The notes beneath the pieces were generated by a model, which worked only from the letters and a program-made list of their open reading frames with translations, was not told the DNA's origin and did no database searches. From positions 1 through 64,000 of the forward strand of contig NZ_JAUEPL010000013.1 in the NCBI RefSeq assembly GCF_030406405.1: DNA of 64,000 bases. Direction: 5' to 3'. The stretch is from Streptomyces ficellus. Its GTDB lineage: Bacteria; Actinomycetota; Actinomycetes; Streptomycetales; Streptomycetaceae. Shown here in pieces: positions 36,103 through 44,697 of the stretch (positions are counted from its first letter, which is position 1; each line of letters starts with the position of its first letter). The translations under genes were made by a program, and so were the position numbers.

Positions 36103-37602
36103 TTACACATCTTCCTGTCGGTCCAGCACGGAGGCCAGGGCCTGCTCGAAGCCGGACGCCTCGCTCGCCCCGCGGGTGGGGTCCTGCTGCCGTACGTCGA
36201 TGACATGGCCGGTGAGCTCGGAGAGCAGCACGTCCAGCGAGGTCCGGGCCACGGCCTCGGAGGACAGCAGCGAACCGGCGGGCTCCTGGCCGAACGCCTT
36301 CGTACGCATCGGCGTGGCGGTGCGCTCGGGGTTGACGCAATTCACCCGGATTCCCTCGCCGGCCCATTCGTCGGCGAGGGCCTGGGTGAGATTCACCATC
36401 GCGGCCTTGGTGGACGAGTAAAGGCTGTACTCGGCGCGGCCGCGAGTGTAGCTGGAGGAGGTGTAGAGGAGCAGCTGCCCCTTGGTCTCCGCCAAGTATT
36501 TGTACGAGGCACGCGCGATGTGCACAGGTGCCAGGTAATTGACGTTCAGCGCTTCCTGAATGGTCGCGTCGTCGGTTTCGGCGAGCTTGCCGATGCGCAG
36601 CACGCCCGCCGTGTTGATGACGTAGTCGACGCGGCCGCTCTCGGCGTACGCCGTGGCGAGGGCCTCTTGGACGTGCTCGGGGTTCTCGACGTGGGTGCCG
36701 GTGGTGGAGCGGCCCAGAGCGTACACCGTGGCGCCGTAACGCTCGGCGAGCTTGGCGATGTCGGCGCCGATGCCGTACGAACCGCCGAAGACGACGAGGG
36801 TCCTGCCGGACAGCAGCTCGCGGTAGGCGGCCTCGTCGGCCTGGCGCGGAGCGGCGGTGGAGGCCAGCTGGAAGAGCTTGTCGGCGATGAACACGTCGAC
36901 GGGCTGGGTGACCTTCATGTTGTACTCGTCGCCCGCGACGACGTAGATCGGTACGTCCGGCAGGTACCTCAGGACCACGGAACAGTCGTCGGTGGCCTGG
37001 AAGTTGGGGTCACCGGCCGCGATCTCGTACGCCCGCCGGATGGTGGAGAGCTTGAAGGCCTGCGGGGTCTGCCCGCGGCGCAGCCGGGAGCGGTCGGGTA
37101 CGTCGGTGATGAACTCGCCGTCCCCGCCGTGGGTGCGGGTCACGATGATGGTGTCCGCGGACGGGATGGCGACGTCGACGGCCTGGTAGCGGTCGAGGGC
37201 GTCCACACAGTCCTTGATCACGCGCTGTGACAAAAGCGGACGCACAGCGTCATGGAAGAGGACGTTGAGGTCCTCGCCCTCCGTGAGGCCCTCGCCGAGC
37301 GCCCGGATGGCGCGCTCGGTGGTCTCGTTGCGGGTGGCGCCGCCCTCGATGACCCGGGTGACCTTGGTCAGTCCCGCCTTCGCGATGATCTTCTCCACGT
37401 CGGGCACGAAACCCGGCGCCATCAGCACGATCACGTCATCGACGCACTCCGCCTGCTCGAAGATCGTCAGCGTGTGCTCGATGACCGCCTTGCCCGCGAT
37501 CTTCAGCAGCTGCTTGGGGATCGCGAGACCCACGCGCTGGCCGGTGCCCCCGGCGAGCACGACTGCTGTGGTGCGGGTCTTGGCTTCATGCGGCGCTGAC
37601 AC
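36103..37602 (-). CDS. Fused CDP-ribitol synthase (TarI-like cytidylyltransferase plus TarJ-like SDR)
   Basis: A 499-residue two-domain protein. Residues 1-235 are an IspD-family cytidylyltransferase (VVLAGGTGQRVGLAIPKQLL, FHDAVRPLLS, RGQTPQAFKL, TDDCSVV). Residues about 265-480 are a short-chain dehydrogenase (VVFGGSYGIGADIA, NTAGVLRIG, and YSLYSSTKAAM with the YxxxK pair). The same fusion makes CDP-ribitol in Haemophilus capsule loci (Bcs1/Acs1): ribulose-5-phosphate is reduced and cytidylylated. Here it would supply the phosphotransferase gene immediately downstream. GTG 37602 has an AGGT upstream. The cytidylyltransferase half is not the isoprenoid IspD, given the fusion and context. Confidence 0.87.
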   Translation of the reverse strand: MSAPHEAKTRTTAVVLAGGTGQRVGLAIPKQLLKIAGKAVIEHTLTIFEQAECVDDVIVLMAPGFVPDVEKIIAKAGLTKVTRVIEGGATRNETTERAIRALGEGLTEGEDLNVLFHDAVRPLLSQRVIKDCVDALDRYQAVDVAIPSADTIIVTRTHGGDGEFITDVPDRSRLRRGQTPQAFKLSTIRRAYEIAAGDPNFQATDDCSVVLRYLPDVPIYVVAGDEYNMKVTQPVDVFIADKLFQLASTAAPRQADEAAYRELLSGRTLVVFGGSYGIGADIAKLAERYGATVYALGRSTTGTHVENPEHVQEALATAYAESGRVDYVINTAGVLRIGKLAETDDATIQEALNVNYLAPVHIARASYKYLAETKGQLLLYTSSSYTRGRAEYSLYSSTKAAMVNLTQALADEWAGEGIRVNCVNPERTATPMRTKAFGQEPAGSLLSSEAVARTSLDVLLSELTGHVIDVRQQDPTRGASEASGFEQALASVLDRQEDV

Positions 37603-37767
37603 AGAACGACCTACCTTGCGACGACGGGGGGACGGGCTGATGGTCGCACTCTCCGTGACCGTCTCGCAAGGCGGACATAGGGCACCTCACACCCACCCGA
37701 CACCTGGCGTTCACCGTGTGGCCAGGCAGAGCGGACACGCGCCACGACGGCACCCCGGTGACCGACA

Positions 37768-39801
37768 TCACGCGTCCGGGCGCCCGGCGGCCTGATCGAC
37801 CACATTGAGTACGAGATCGTTGGCGGCGCTGTGGAACACCTTGACGGTGACCCGCTCCCGCGGCTTGCCGGCCAGCTTCCTGACGACCGCGCGCACCAGT
37901 GACCCCTTCTTCGGTATCTCGATCGCCGGGTACGGGAAGAGGGAGCCCTTCTCCACCACGTCGTCCAGTACGCGCGCCAGGCGGGCCGGCTCGGCGCCCG
38001 GCGCGGGGCGGAGCCACAGGTCCCACACATCGTGAGGGTCCCGCTGACGGGCGGCGGGAGCCGCGGCGGGGAAGGTGAAACGGAAACCGTCGCGGCCATG
38101 ACGGGCGCCGGGGAACGCCAGCTCATGCGGGTGGGCGCCCCGGCGGCGCAACAGCAGAATCGGTTCGCCATCCGGGTCCGCCGCGCCGTACAGCCGCGCG
38201 GAGACAGTGATCCTCCGGTCCTCGACGCGGACCTCGCCGAGCTCGGCGTGGACGGGCCGCACCCACGAGCGGAGGGTGAGAGCGCCGTTCCTTGTATACG
38301 GAACGAGTTGCCGGACCGGTTCGCCGGCGCCCTGCCGCCCGGCCGCGCGCATCGCGCCACGCTGGTCGACGGCGCGCGTCACCAGGGTCACGCGCTCGCC
38401 GCTGCCGGGCAGTTCGGCCTCGCAGGGCCACACGCCCTCGGCGAAGGGCGTGCCGGCGGGGACGGTCGCGACCCCGCGCTCGTCAAAGGCGAAGACGCGG
38501 TCGGCGACCACCAGCGTGGCGCCCTCACGAGGGGTGAGCAGCGTCACGGTCAGGGTGCCGTCGTCGGCCGCGACACAGTCGGCGAGGTGCGGGGCGGTGT
38601 CGGTCCGGGTCCGCGGTGCGGGGCGGACGGGGGTGACGGAGCCCGTGCGGTAGGAGGCCGACGCGCCGAGCTCGGCGAACAGCTCCTCGTACTGCTTGGC
38701 GACCGGACCCGGGTCGAAACGGCGGCCGTTGACGAGGGCGGCGGCGCCCATGCGGCGGCGCAGCCGCGGGTCGTCGATGAGCTTCAGCAGCGCGTGCGCG
38801 ATGGCGTCGACGTCGCCGACGGGGACGAGCAGGCCGTCCTCGCCGTCCGTGATGATCTCGCGGGGGCCGTAGTCGCAGTCGGTGGACACCACGGGCAGCC
38901 CGCAGCGCATCGCCTCCACGAGCGTCATGCCGAAGGACTCGTGGCGGGAGGTGGACACGGCGATCGCGCCCTTGACCCACTCCGGCTCGATGGGGGAACG
39001 CGGGCCCATGAGGTGGACGCTGTTGTAGAGGCCGAGTTGGTCGATCCTCTTACGGAGCCGGTCCTTCTGGTTGCCCCAGCCGCAGATGCGCAGTGTCCAC
39101 TCGGGTCGTACGGCGACGACCTTGCCGAACGCCTCGATCAGCACCTGGTACTGCTTCTCGGAGGCCAGCCGCCCGGCCGCGACGATCGTGGTGCCCGAGG
39201 TGTCGGAGGGCGTGACGACCGGCTCCGGCACGCTGTTGGGGATGGCCAGCACGCGGGTGCCGGGCAGCGGCATCTGCTCGCGCCAGGAGGCGGCGTCACC
39301 CTCGGAGACGGTGACGAAGGCGTCCAGCGTGCCGAGGTACCCGGCCATCTCGGCCCGGAGGGCGGGCTTGTGGTGGTTGTGCGTCATGTGCTCCTGGCCG
39401 ATGAGCACGGCGCGCTCGGGCGCGAACTGCGCGACGTACGCGACGAGTCCTGGCCGGGTGCCTATGACGACGTCCGCGTCGGAGCCGGCGTAGTGGGCGC
39501 GGACGCGCTCGTCGGTGAGCCTGCTGTACTCCGTGTACCGCGCCTCGTTGCGGGGGAAGTGCTCGGCGGGCTGAAGGTGCCGTTCGTGCTTCTTCTCGTT
39601 CACCGGCGAGGAGGGGCGGGTGTCGACGAGCGGTACGACGGTGATACGCGGGTCGATCGCGAAGAGCGGCTCGTCCCGGTGCCGGAAGACGGAGACGATC
39701 TCCACCTCATGCCGTCCGGCGAGCTCCTCCGCGAGGTTCAGCGTGGTGCGGATGGTGCCGCCGATGCCGTAAATGGTGTGGATGAGGAAGGAGACCTTCA
39801 T
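37768..39801 (-). CDS. GT4 glycosyltransferase with extra C-terminal domain
   Basis: A 677-residue protein from ATG 39801, GGAG eight bases upstream. Residues 1-400 are a GT-B enzyme: FLIHTIYGIGGTIRTTLNLA acceptor loop, TIVAAGRLASEKQYQVLIEAF, and the STSRHESFGMTLVEAMRCGLPVV donor site. The remaining 270 residues are beta-rich and unlike GT4 (LTPREGATLVVADRVFAF, PVHAELGEVRVEDRRITV), maybe a binding domain. It heads the wall-polymer block and its mRNA leader contains a long hairpin ending just before the ribosome site (39811-39902). The sugar and acceptor are unknown. Confidence 0.87.
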   Translation of the reverse strand: MKVSFLIHTIYGIGGTIRTTLNLAEELAGRHEVEIVSVFRHRDEPLFAIDPRITVVPLVDTRPSSPVNEKKHERHLQPAEHFPRNEARYTEYSRLTDERVRAHYAGSDADVVIGTRPGLVAYVAQFAPERAVLIGQEHMTHNHHKPALRAEMAGYLGTLDAFVTVSEGDAASWREQMPLPGTRVLAIPNSVPEPVVTPSDTSGTTIVAAGRLASEKQYQVLIEAFGKVVAVRPEWTLRICGWGNQKDRLRKRIDQLGLYNSVHLMGPRSPIEPEWVKGAIAVSTSRHESFGMTLVEAMRCGLPVVSTDCDYGPREIITDGEDGLLVPVGDVDAIAHALLKLIDDPRLRRRMGAAALVNGRRFDPGPVAKQYEELFAELGASASYRTGSVTPVRPAPRTRTDTAPHLADCVAADDGTLTVTLLTPREGATLVVADRVFAFDERGVATVPAGTPFAEGVWPCEAELPGSGERVTLVTRAVDQRGAMRAAGRQGAGEPVRQLVPYTRNGALTLRSWVRPVHAELGEVRVEDRRITVSARLYGAADPDGEPILLLRRRGAHPHELAFPGARHGRDGFRFTFPAAAPAARQRDPHDVWDLWLRPAPGAEPARLARVLDDVVEKGSLFPYPAIEIPKKGSLVRAVVRKLAGKPRERVTVKVFHSAANDLVLNVVDQAAGRPDA

Positions 39802-39810
39802 CAACGCTCC

Positions 39811-39902
39811 GTTCAAGTCAGCCGGGGCGCACCTGCGGCTCCGCCCCCGCCTGCAAGACGGCGATCCTTGGCCGCAGGTTGTGCGGCCGGCATGACTTGA
39901 AC
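39811..39902 (-). promoter_or_regulatory. Long leader hairpin ending at the GT4 ribosome-binding site
   Basis: GTTCAAGTCA and its exact complement TGACTTGAAC close a 92-base element. Inside, GCCGG, CGCAC and CTGCGGC pair in register with their complements, separated by small bulges (about 27 pairs in all). In the mRNA the descending arm ends one base before GGAGCGTTG-ATG. This suggests translational control, a processing site, or a stem protecting the start. Confidence 0.5.
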
Positions 39903-40006
39903 CTGATTTCATGCGCCTTTATCCCCACACCTGGGTGGTGCGGGGGCTTTGGGTCGTGCGCCAGCACCTGGAGGGGTGGGCCGGCCCCGAAGGGGCGCGC
40001 AGTGGG

Positions 40007-40059
40007 TCGTGTTCTGGGCGTACAACGACTGAGCTTGCGAAGCAGAGCCCAGGACACGA
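40007..40059. other. Hairpin of unknown role downstream of obg
   Basis: TCGTGTTCTGGGC (40007-40019) pairs with GCCCAGGACACGA (40047-40059), 13 bp with one G-U pair; the loop holds a small GCTT-GCG-AAGC hairpin. It may be the obg terminator or a small RNA element. Confidence 0.5.
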
Positions 40060-40106
40060 ATCCCCGGAGCGGCCCCCACAGTGCGCTACCGCCCATGGCC
40101 GGCCCC

Positions 40107-40194
40107 GGCGGGGTCACGTCCAGCCGGACCGGCCGCACGCCCCCGTGCCCGGACGGCACCGGGCGGGGTCACGTCCAGCCCGGCCGGCCGCACG
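40107..40194. repeat. Direct repeat, two copies of about 33 bp
   Basis: GGCGGGGTCACGTCCAGCC followed by a CGGCCGCACG-type end occurs at 40107-40139 and again at 40161-40194. Confidence 0.75.
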
Positions 40195-40285
40195 ACCCCG
40201 CAGGGGCGCCCCCGGCCCGACCGCTGGACGCCCCCGCGCCGGGGCGCACGCACGAGGGGTGCGCCGCCAGGCGGGGGCCGGGGGA

Positions 40286-41722
40286 TCAGAAGGGCTCGAA
40301 GCCCTCGAATTCGCGCTGCGCCTCGTCGCGCTCCGCCTCGCGGTCCTTGCGGCGCTGGGCCGCGGGACGCGGGGCCTCCAGGCGGTGGTCCTCGCCGCGG
40401 CGGCCGAGCATTTCCGCGCCCGCCATCATCGTGGGCTCCCAGTCGAAGACGACCGCGTCGTCCTCGGGGCCGATGGCCACGCCGTCGCCCGCGCGGGCTC
40501 CGGCCTTCATCAGCTCGTCCTCGACGCCGAGGCGGTTGAGGCGGTCCGCCAGGTACCCGACGGCCTCGTCGTTGTTGAAGTCCGTCTGGCGCACCCAGCG
40601 CTCCGGCTTCTCGCCGCGCACGCGGAACAGGCCGTCCTCCTCCTGCGTGACCGTGAAGCCCGCGTCGTCGACCGCCTTCGGGCGGATGACGATCCGGGTC
40701 GCCTCCTCCTTCGGCTTGGCCGCGCGCGCCTTGGCGACGATTTCGGCGAGGGCGAAGGACAGCTCCTTCAGGCCGAGGTGGGCGACGGCCGAGACCTCGA
40801 AGACGCGGTAGCCGCGTGCCTCCAGGTCCGGGCGGATCATCTCCGCGAGGTCCTTGCCGTCCGGGATGTCGATCTTGTTGAGGACGACGACACGAGGACG
40901 GCCGTCGAGTCCGCCGTACTGCTTCAGCTCCTCCTCGATGACGTCGAGGTCGGTGACCGGGTCGCGGTCGGACTCCAGCGTGGCCGTGTCCAGGACGTGC
41001 ACCAGCACGCTGCACCGCTCGACGTGACGGAGGAATTCCAGGCCCAGGCCGCGGCCCTGGCTCGCGCCCGGGATGAGGCCGGGCACGTCGGCGATCGTGT
41101 AGACGGTCGAGCCGGCCGTGACGACGCCCAGGTTCGGGACGAGCGTGGTGAAGGGGTAGTCCGCGATCTTCGGCTTGGCGGCCGAGAGGACGGAGATCAG
41201 CGAGGACTTGCCGGCGCTGGGGTAGCCCACCAGCGCCACGTCGGCGACGGTCTTGAGCTCCAGGACGATGTCACCGGACCGCCCGGGCTCGCCCAGCAGC
41301 GCGAAGCCGGGCGCCTTGCGGCGGGCCGAGGCCAGCGCCGCGTTGCCGAGCCCGCCCCGGCCGCCCTCGGCGGCGACGTACGACGTGCCGTGCCCGACCA
41401 GGTCGGCCAGCACGTTGCCGCTCTTGTCGAGGACGACCGTGCCGTCCGGCACCGGCAGGATCAGGTCCTGGCCGTCCTTGCCGGACCGGTTGCCGCCCTC
41501 GCCGGGCTTGCCGTTGGTGGCCTTGCGGTGCGGGGAGTGGTGGTACTCCAGGAGCGTGGTGACCGACTGGTCGACGACCAGGATCACGTCACCGCCACGG
41601 CCGCCGTTGCCCCCGTCGGGGCCGCCGAGCGGCTTGAACTTCTCCCGGTGAACGGAGGCACAGCCGTGGCCCCCGTTACCCGCGGCGACATGCAGCTCGA
41701 CGCGGTCCACGAAGGTGGTCAT
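40286..41722 (-). CDS. obg: GTPase Obg/CgtA
   Basis: A 478-residue ribosome-associated GTPase. The glycine-rich Obg fold at residues 1-158 ([37 protein letters not shown]) is followed by the G domain with [28 protein letters not shown] and [16 protein letters not shown]. The C-terminal OCT domain carries the Streptomyces-style charged tail ([21 protein letters not shown]). In S. coelicolor Obg links GTP level to development. ATG 41722 has GGAGG upstream. It is third in the rplU-rpmA-obg operon, after an attenuating hairpin at 41777-41815. Confidence 0.97.
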   Translation of the reverse strand: MTTFVDRVELHVAAGNGGHGCASVHREKFKPLGGPDGGNGGRGGDVILVVDQSVTTLLEYHHSPHRKATNGKPGEGGNRSGKDGQDLILPVPDGTVVLDKSGNVLADLVGHGTSYVAAEGGRGGLGNAALASARRKAPGFALLGEPGRSGDIVLELKTVADVALVGYPSAGKSSLISVLSAAKPKIADYPFTTLVPNLGVVTAGSTVYTIADVPGLIPGASQGRGLGLEFLRHVERCSVLVHVLDTATLESDRDPVTDLDVIEEELKQYGGLDGRPRVVVLNKIDIPDGKDLAEMIRPDLEARGYRVFEVSAVAHLGLKELSFALAEIVAKARAAKPKEEATRIVIRPKAVDDAGFTVTQEEDGLFRVRGEKPERWVRQTDFNNDEAVGYLADRLNRLGVEDELMKAGARAGDGVAIGPEDDAVVFDWEPTMMAGAEMLGRRGEDHRLEAPRPAAQRRKDREAERDEAQREFEGFEPF

Positions 41723-41776
41723 GTTTCTGTGCCTCCAGATACGTACATGCGAAATGTCTTAGACGTAACAAGCGAA

Positions 41777-41815
41777 AGGCGGACCTGCTTCCCGTACGGG
41801 AAGAGAGGTCCGCCT
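41777..41815 (-). terminator. Hairpin between rpmA and obg
   Basis: The outer stem AGGCGGACCT/AGGTCCGCCT (41777-41786 and 41806-41815) encloses an inner palindrome CTTCCCGTACGGGAAG (41788-41803). It probably lowers read-through from the ribosomal genes into obg. Confidence 0.75.
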
Positions 41816-41828
41816 CCGCGAAAGTGGA

Positions 41829-42086
41829 TCAGGCAGCCGTCGGAACGATGTTCACGACCTTGCGGCCACGGAACGTGCCGAACTGCACCGCACCGGCCTG
41901 CAGCGCGAACAGCGTGTCGTCACCGCCACGGCCCACACCCGAGCCGGGGTGGAAGTGGGTGCCACGCTGGCGGACCAGGATCTCACCGGCGTTGACGACC
42001 TGACCGCCGAAGCGCTTCACGCCGAGCCGCTGAGCGTTGGAGTCGCGACCGTTCCGGGTGGACGATGCGCCCTTCTTGTGTGCCAT
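41829..42086 (-). CDS. rpmA: 50S ribosomal protein L27
   Basis: An 85-residue protein with the standard start [28 protein letters not shown] and [24 protein letters not shown]. Its N-terminus reaches the peptidyl-transferase centre. GGAG lies upstream of ATG 42086. It follows rplU after 14 bases in the universal rplU-rpmA-obg order. Confidence 0.98.
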   Translation of the reverse strand: MAHKKGASSTRNGRDSNAQRLGVKRFGGQVVNAGEILVRQRGTHFHPGSGVGRGGDDTLFALQAGAVQFGTFRGRKVVNIVPTAA

Positions 42087-42100
42087 GTCTCCTCAGTCCC

Positions 42101-42421
42101 TTACTTCGCAGCCGTGGGGATCGCCGTGACCTTGATCGCCGTGTACTGCTGGCGGTGGCCCTGACGACGGCGGTAGCCGGTCTTGTTCTTGTAGCGCAGG
42201 ATGTCGATCTTGGCGCCCTTGTGGTGGTCCACGACCTCGGCCTGGACCTTGATGCCGGCCAGCACCCACGGGTCGCTGGTCACAGCGTCGCCGTCGACAA
42301 CGAGCAGGGTCGAGAGCTCGACCGTGTCGCCAACCTTGGCAGTGGAAATCTTGTCAACCTCAACGATGTCGCCGACAGCAACCTTGTGCTGGCGACCACC
42401 GCTGCGCACGATGGCGTACAC
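42101..42421 (-). CDS. rplU: 50S ribosomal protein L21
   Basis: A 106-residue protein: [24 protein letters not shown] at the N-terminus and [28 protein letters not shown] near the end, the L21 signature that binds 23S rRNA. GTG 42421 is preceded by a GAGAGAGAGA tract. It is first in the operon, with a promoter at 42581-42609 and a folded leader of about 150 bases. Confidence 0.98.
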   Translation of the reverse strand: MYAIVRSGGRQHKVAVGDIVEVDKISTAKVGDTVELSTLLVVDGDAVTSDPWVLAGIKVQAEVVDHHKGAKIDILRYKNKTGYRRRQGHRQQYTAIKVTAIPTAAK

Positions 42422-42461
42422 GCGGATCTCTCTCTCACTCGGAACGGAAACCCCTGATGCC

Positions 42462-42514
42462 AGCCGCTCGCACGGGCCGGCCAGGCCCGTGAGTGTCCGG
42501 ATGGGATGAGCGGC
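42462..42514 (-). promoter_or_regulatory. Folded leader of rplU
   Basis: CACGGGCC/GGCCCGTG (42471-42478 and 42484-42491) forms a tight hairpin, enclosed in a longer pairing of GCCGCTC with GAGCGGC (about 42463 and 42508). It lies in the 5' leader 40-90 bases before rplU, a plausible site for L21 autoregulation, which is known in other bacteria. Confidence 0.45.
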
Positions 42515-42539
42515 CTCTCCGGGGCGGACCCGGAGGGAG

Positions 42540-43730
42540 GTGCTCAGGAGCTGGCGCGCATGGAAACACGCCGACAGTCAAGGTTACGGGCCGGGCCCAC
42601 GGGGGTCAAACCGGCCCCACACCGCCCGGGCCCAGGCCGCCCACCCGCCTCACGCCCGCCCGGGCACCGGCCCCGCACCGGTCTCCGCGGGCGGCACCGC
42701 CGCCGGTGCGGCCGTCGTGGGGGGCGGCGCTTTCTCCGCGGTGGCCACGGGGGTCTTCGACACCCCCAAGCCGGACCCGTACGCCAACATGCCCCGCTCG
42801 CTCGCGCTGAGCCTGCCCGCCGGGGGCGGCGGCGCCGAGCCGCCCCTCCCGCCGCTGCCGGACCCCCTGGAGGGCGGCACGGCCACCGCGCCGAGCCCCT
42901 CCACGCGCATCCCGTACGCGGACGGCCGACCGGACCCGCGTACGGTCGAGAAGGACATACCCACGACCCTGCCGTTCACGTTCAACACGAACGGCTACAA
43001 GATCGTCTCCGACCTTCCCGAGAACCTCCGGCCGTGGCGCAACCGGCCCACGGCGTGGGCGAACATCTCCCCGACCACCGGGAACTACCACCTCAACGCC
43101 CAGGGCGTGTACCTGTACTACCCGAATCAGTCCCAGAGACCGTACTTCGGCCTGCTGCGCAACCCGCGCTGGTTCTCGTACTACTGCCGGACCCACCGCA
43201 TCCCGGCGCCGACGTACCACCACCACATCACCCTGTGGCAGCAGCTGCACTGGCACACCAACAGCGTGGTGTTCGCCCACCAGATGGACATGCTGGTGGA
43301 CGACTTCCCCTCGCCGGGCGTGAAGACCGGCTCGGTGATCGCCATCGGCAAGGGCACGCACACGCTCTACAAGGTGGACACCACCGCGACCGGCGACTAC
43401 GACAAGGTCAACCGGATCTCCGCCGGCGCGTACAAGGGCTACTGGATCGGCGAGGCGTTCCCGAACGTCTTCCTGCGCGGTGAGCACCAGCCGTACACCT
43501 ACCGTGTGCAGCGCACGCTCACGATCCCGGAGAACCGCGACGTGATCGCGTACAAGTTCGGGACGGACGGCTCGACCGGCACCACCAGGACCATGAGGAG
43601 CTCGCAGCCGTACACCGCCCAGTTCGACCGCCGCGCGGTGGTCAACGGCCGGGCGATGTGCCGTATCTCGGCGGGCGAGCTGGCCGGCTACTGGGTCCCC
43701 GCCAACCAGGTCGTCACGGACGGCCGCTGA
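42540..43730 (+). CDS. Putative exported protein of unknown function
   Basis: A 396-residue frame. A hydrophobic segment at about residues 48-72 ([22 protein letters not shown]) looks like a signal or anchor helix and is followed by a Pro-rich stretch. The later part has many aromatic residues ([58 protein letters not shown]). The last two segments, [20 protein letters not shown] and [20 protein letters not shown], look like repeated beta modules (RISAG-Y/L-GYW). GTG 42540 is the only start that keeps the hydrophobic segment, but the ribosome site abuts it and the rplU promoter lies inside the first codons. No family recognised. Confidence 0.65.
   Translation: MLRSWRAWKHADSQGYGPGPRGSNRPHTARAQAAHPPHARPGTGPAPVSAGGTAAGAAVVGGGAFSAVATGVFDTPKPDPYANMPRSLALSLPAGGGGAEPPLPPLPDPLEGGTATAPSPSTRIPYADGRPDPRTVEKDIPTTLPFTFNTNGYKIVSDLPENLRPWRNRPTAWANISPTTGNYHLNAQGVYLYYPNQSQRPYFGLLRNPRWFSYYCRTHRIPAPTYHHHITLWQQLHWHTNSVVFAHQMDMLVDDFPSPGVKTGSVIAIGKGTHTLYKVDTTATGDYDKVNRISAGAYKGYWIGEAFPNVFLRGEHQPYTYRVQRTLTIPENRDVIAYKFGTDGSTGTTRTMRSSQPYTAQFDRRAVVNGRAMCRISAGELAGYWVPANQVVTDGR
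42581..42609 (-). promoter_or_regulatory. Promoter of the rplU-rpmA-obg operon
   Basis: On the minus strand TTGACC (42609-42604) and TAACCT (42586-42581) have an ideal 17-base spacer, the best vegetative promoter in the window. Start of transcription is expected near 42574. Confidence 0.75.
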
Positions 43731-43734
43731 CCCG

Positions 43735-43796
43735 GGTCCACGGGGATGGGTCCACGGGGCCGGGACCGGGCCCTGCCTGGCGCCCGCCCCGTGGAC
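43735..43796 (+). terminator. Repeat and hairpin after the exported protein gene
   Basis: A 14-bp duplication (GGGTCCACGGGGAT then GGGTCCACGGGGCC) starts five bases after the stop. Its second copy pairs with CCCCGTGGAC at 43787-43796 in a 10-bp stem from 43750. Confidence 0.65.
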
Positions 43797-43846
43797 GTAT
43801 GCTCGCCGGGCGAAGACGCACACCGGAAGCCGGAAGGCAGAGCACA

Positions 43847-44449
43847 GTGAACTACAGGGTCCAGCCCACCGCCCAGGTAGCCGAGTCGGCCGAAATCGGC
43901 GCCGGCAGCAGTGTCTGGGAGCTCGCTCAGATCCGTGAGGACGCCAGGCTCGGCGAGGGCTGCGTGGTCGGGCGCGGGGCGTACGTCGGCACCGGCGTAC
44001 GCATCGGCAACAACGTCAAGCTGCAGAACTACGCGCTGGTCTACGAGCCGGCCGAGCTGGCCGACGGCGTCTTCGTCGGGCCCGCCGTGGTGCTGACCAA
44101 CGACCACAACCCGCGTTCGGTCGACCCCGAGGGCAAGCAGAAGCGCGGGGGCGACTGGGAGGCCGTGGGCGTCAAGGTCGCCGAGGGTGCCTCGCTGGGG
44201 GCCCGCTCGGTGTGCGTGGCGCCGGTACGGGTCGGCCGCTGGGCGATGGTCGCCGCGGGCGCGGTCGTCACGAAGGACGTTCCCGACTTCGCGCTGGTCG
44301 TGGGTGTCCCGGCGCGGCAGATCGGCTGGGTGGGGCGGGCCGGTGTGCGGCTGGTGGAACGGGACGGCGAGGCGGGTGTGTGGGAGTGCCCGCAGACCGG
44401 CACGCTGTACGACGAGAAGGACGGCGCGCTCATCGAGCGGGGCGTCTGA
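43847..44449 (+). CDS. UDP-amino-sugar N-acetyltransferase (WbpD/WlbB-like)
   Basis: A 200-residue left-handed beta-helix protein: hexapeptide repeats (AESAEIGAGSSVWELAQI, GCVVGRGAYVGTGVRIGNNV) and the WbpD-type LTNDHNPRSVDPEG loop, then GARSVCVAPVRVGRWAMVAAGAVVTKDVPDFALVVGVPARQIGW. WbpD/WlbB transfers acetyl from CoA to the 3-amino group of UDP-GlcNAc3NA. That fits the aminotransferase, dehydrogenases and epimerase found at 47.9-58.8 kb. GTG 43847 has GGAAGG nine bases upstream. A strong hairpin at 44538 ends the unit. Confidence 0.85.
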   Translation: MNYRVQPTAQVAESAEIGAGSSVWELAQIREDARLGEGCVVGRGAYVGTGVRIGNNVKLQNYALVYEPAELADGVFVGPAVVLTNDHNPRSVDPEGKQKRGGDWEAVGVKVAEGASLGARSVCVAPVRVGRWAMVAAGAVVTKDVPDFALVVGVPARQIGWVGRAGVRLVERDGEAGVWECPQTGTLYDEKDGALIERGV

Positions 44450-44454
44450 GCCTC

Positions 44455-44545
44455 TGCTCTCCGAGGCCCGTTCTCTCCGGGTCTCTTCTCACAGGGCCTC
44501 TTCTCTCTGGTCTCTTCTCGCAGGGCCTCTTCTCACAGGGCCGGT
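44455..44545. repeat. Pyrimidine-rich degenerate direct repeats
   Basis: TCTCTTCTC(A/G)CAGGGCCTCTTCTC occurs twice, with shorter CTCT-rich copies on each side, just after the acetyltransferase stop. Confidence 0.65.
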
Positions 44546-44570
44546 TCCGGGCGATGCCCGGGGCCGGCCC
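44538..44570 (+). terminator. Strong hairpin after the acetyltransferase gene
   Basis: GGGCCGGTTCCGGGC pairs with GCCCGGGGCCGGCCC (15 bp, two G-U pairs) around a 3-base loop. Confidence 0.75.
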
Positions 44571-44697
44571 TGCTTGCCGCTCGGCGAGTGATTCGTAGGC
44601 CTTCAGGATCATATTTCGGCTTTTGCGCGCATCCCTGCCCGGTGTCCGTGAATCTTCCTTCTGTGGTGGTCCGGCCACGGAGCCGGAAGGAGCGACG

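Larger units (their letters stand above)
39802..40285. other. 484-bp structured intergenic region between obg and the GT4 gene
   Basis: There is no convincing gene. From left to right it holds the 92-bp inverted repeat at 39811-39902, a CCCCACACC/GGTGCGGGG hairpin at about 39923-39945 flanked by T-runs, a 13-bp-stem hairpin at 40007-40059, and a 30-bp direct repeat at 40107-40194. It is likely the obg terminator zone plus the GT4 leader. Confidence 0.7.

Noticed and set aside
36103..37602. IspD of the isoprenoid pathway
   Set aside because: The cytidylyltransferase is fused to a short-chain dehydrogenase and lies among wall-polymer genes, so a CDP-ribitol enzyme fits better.
39818..40159. 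113-residue frame in the gap after obg
   Set aside because: It runs through the inverted repeat and direct repeats, has no ribosome site and no coding character.
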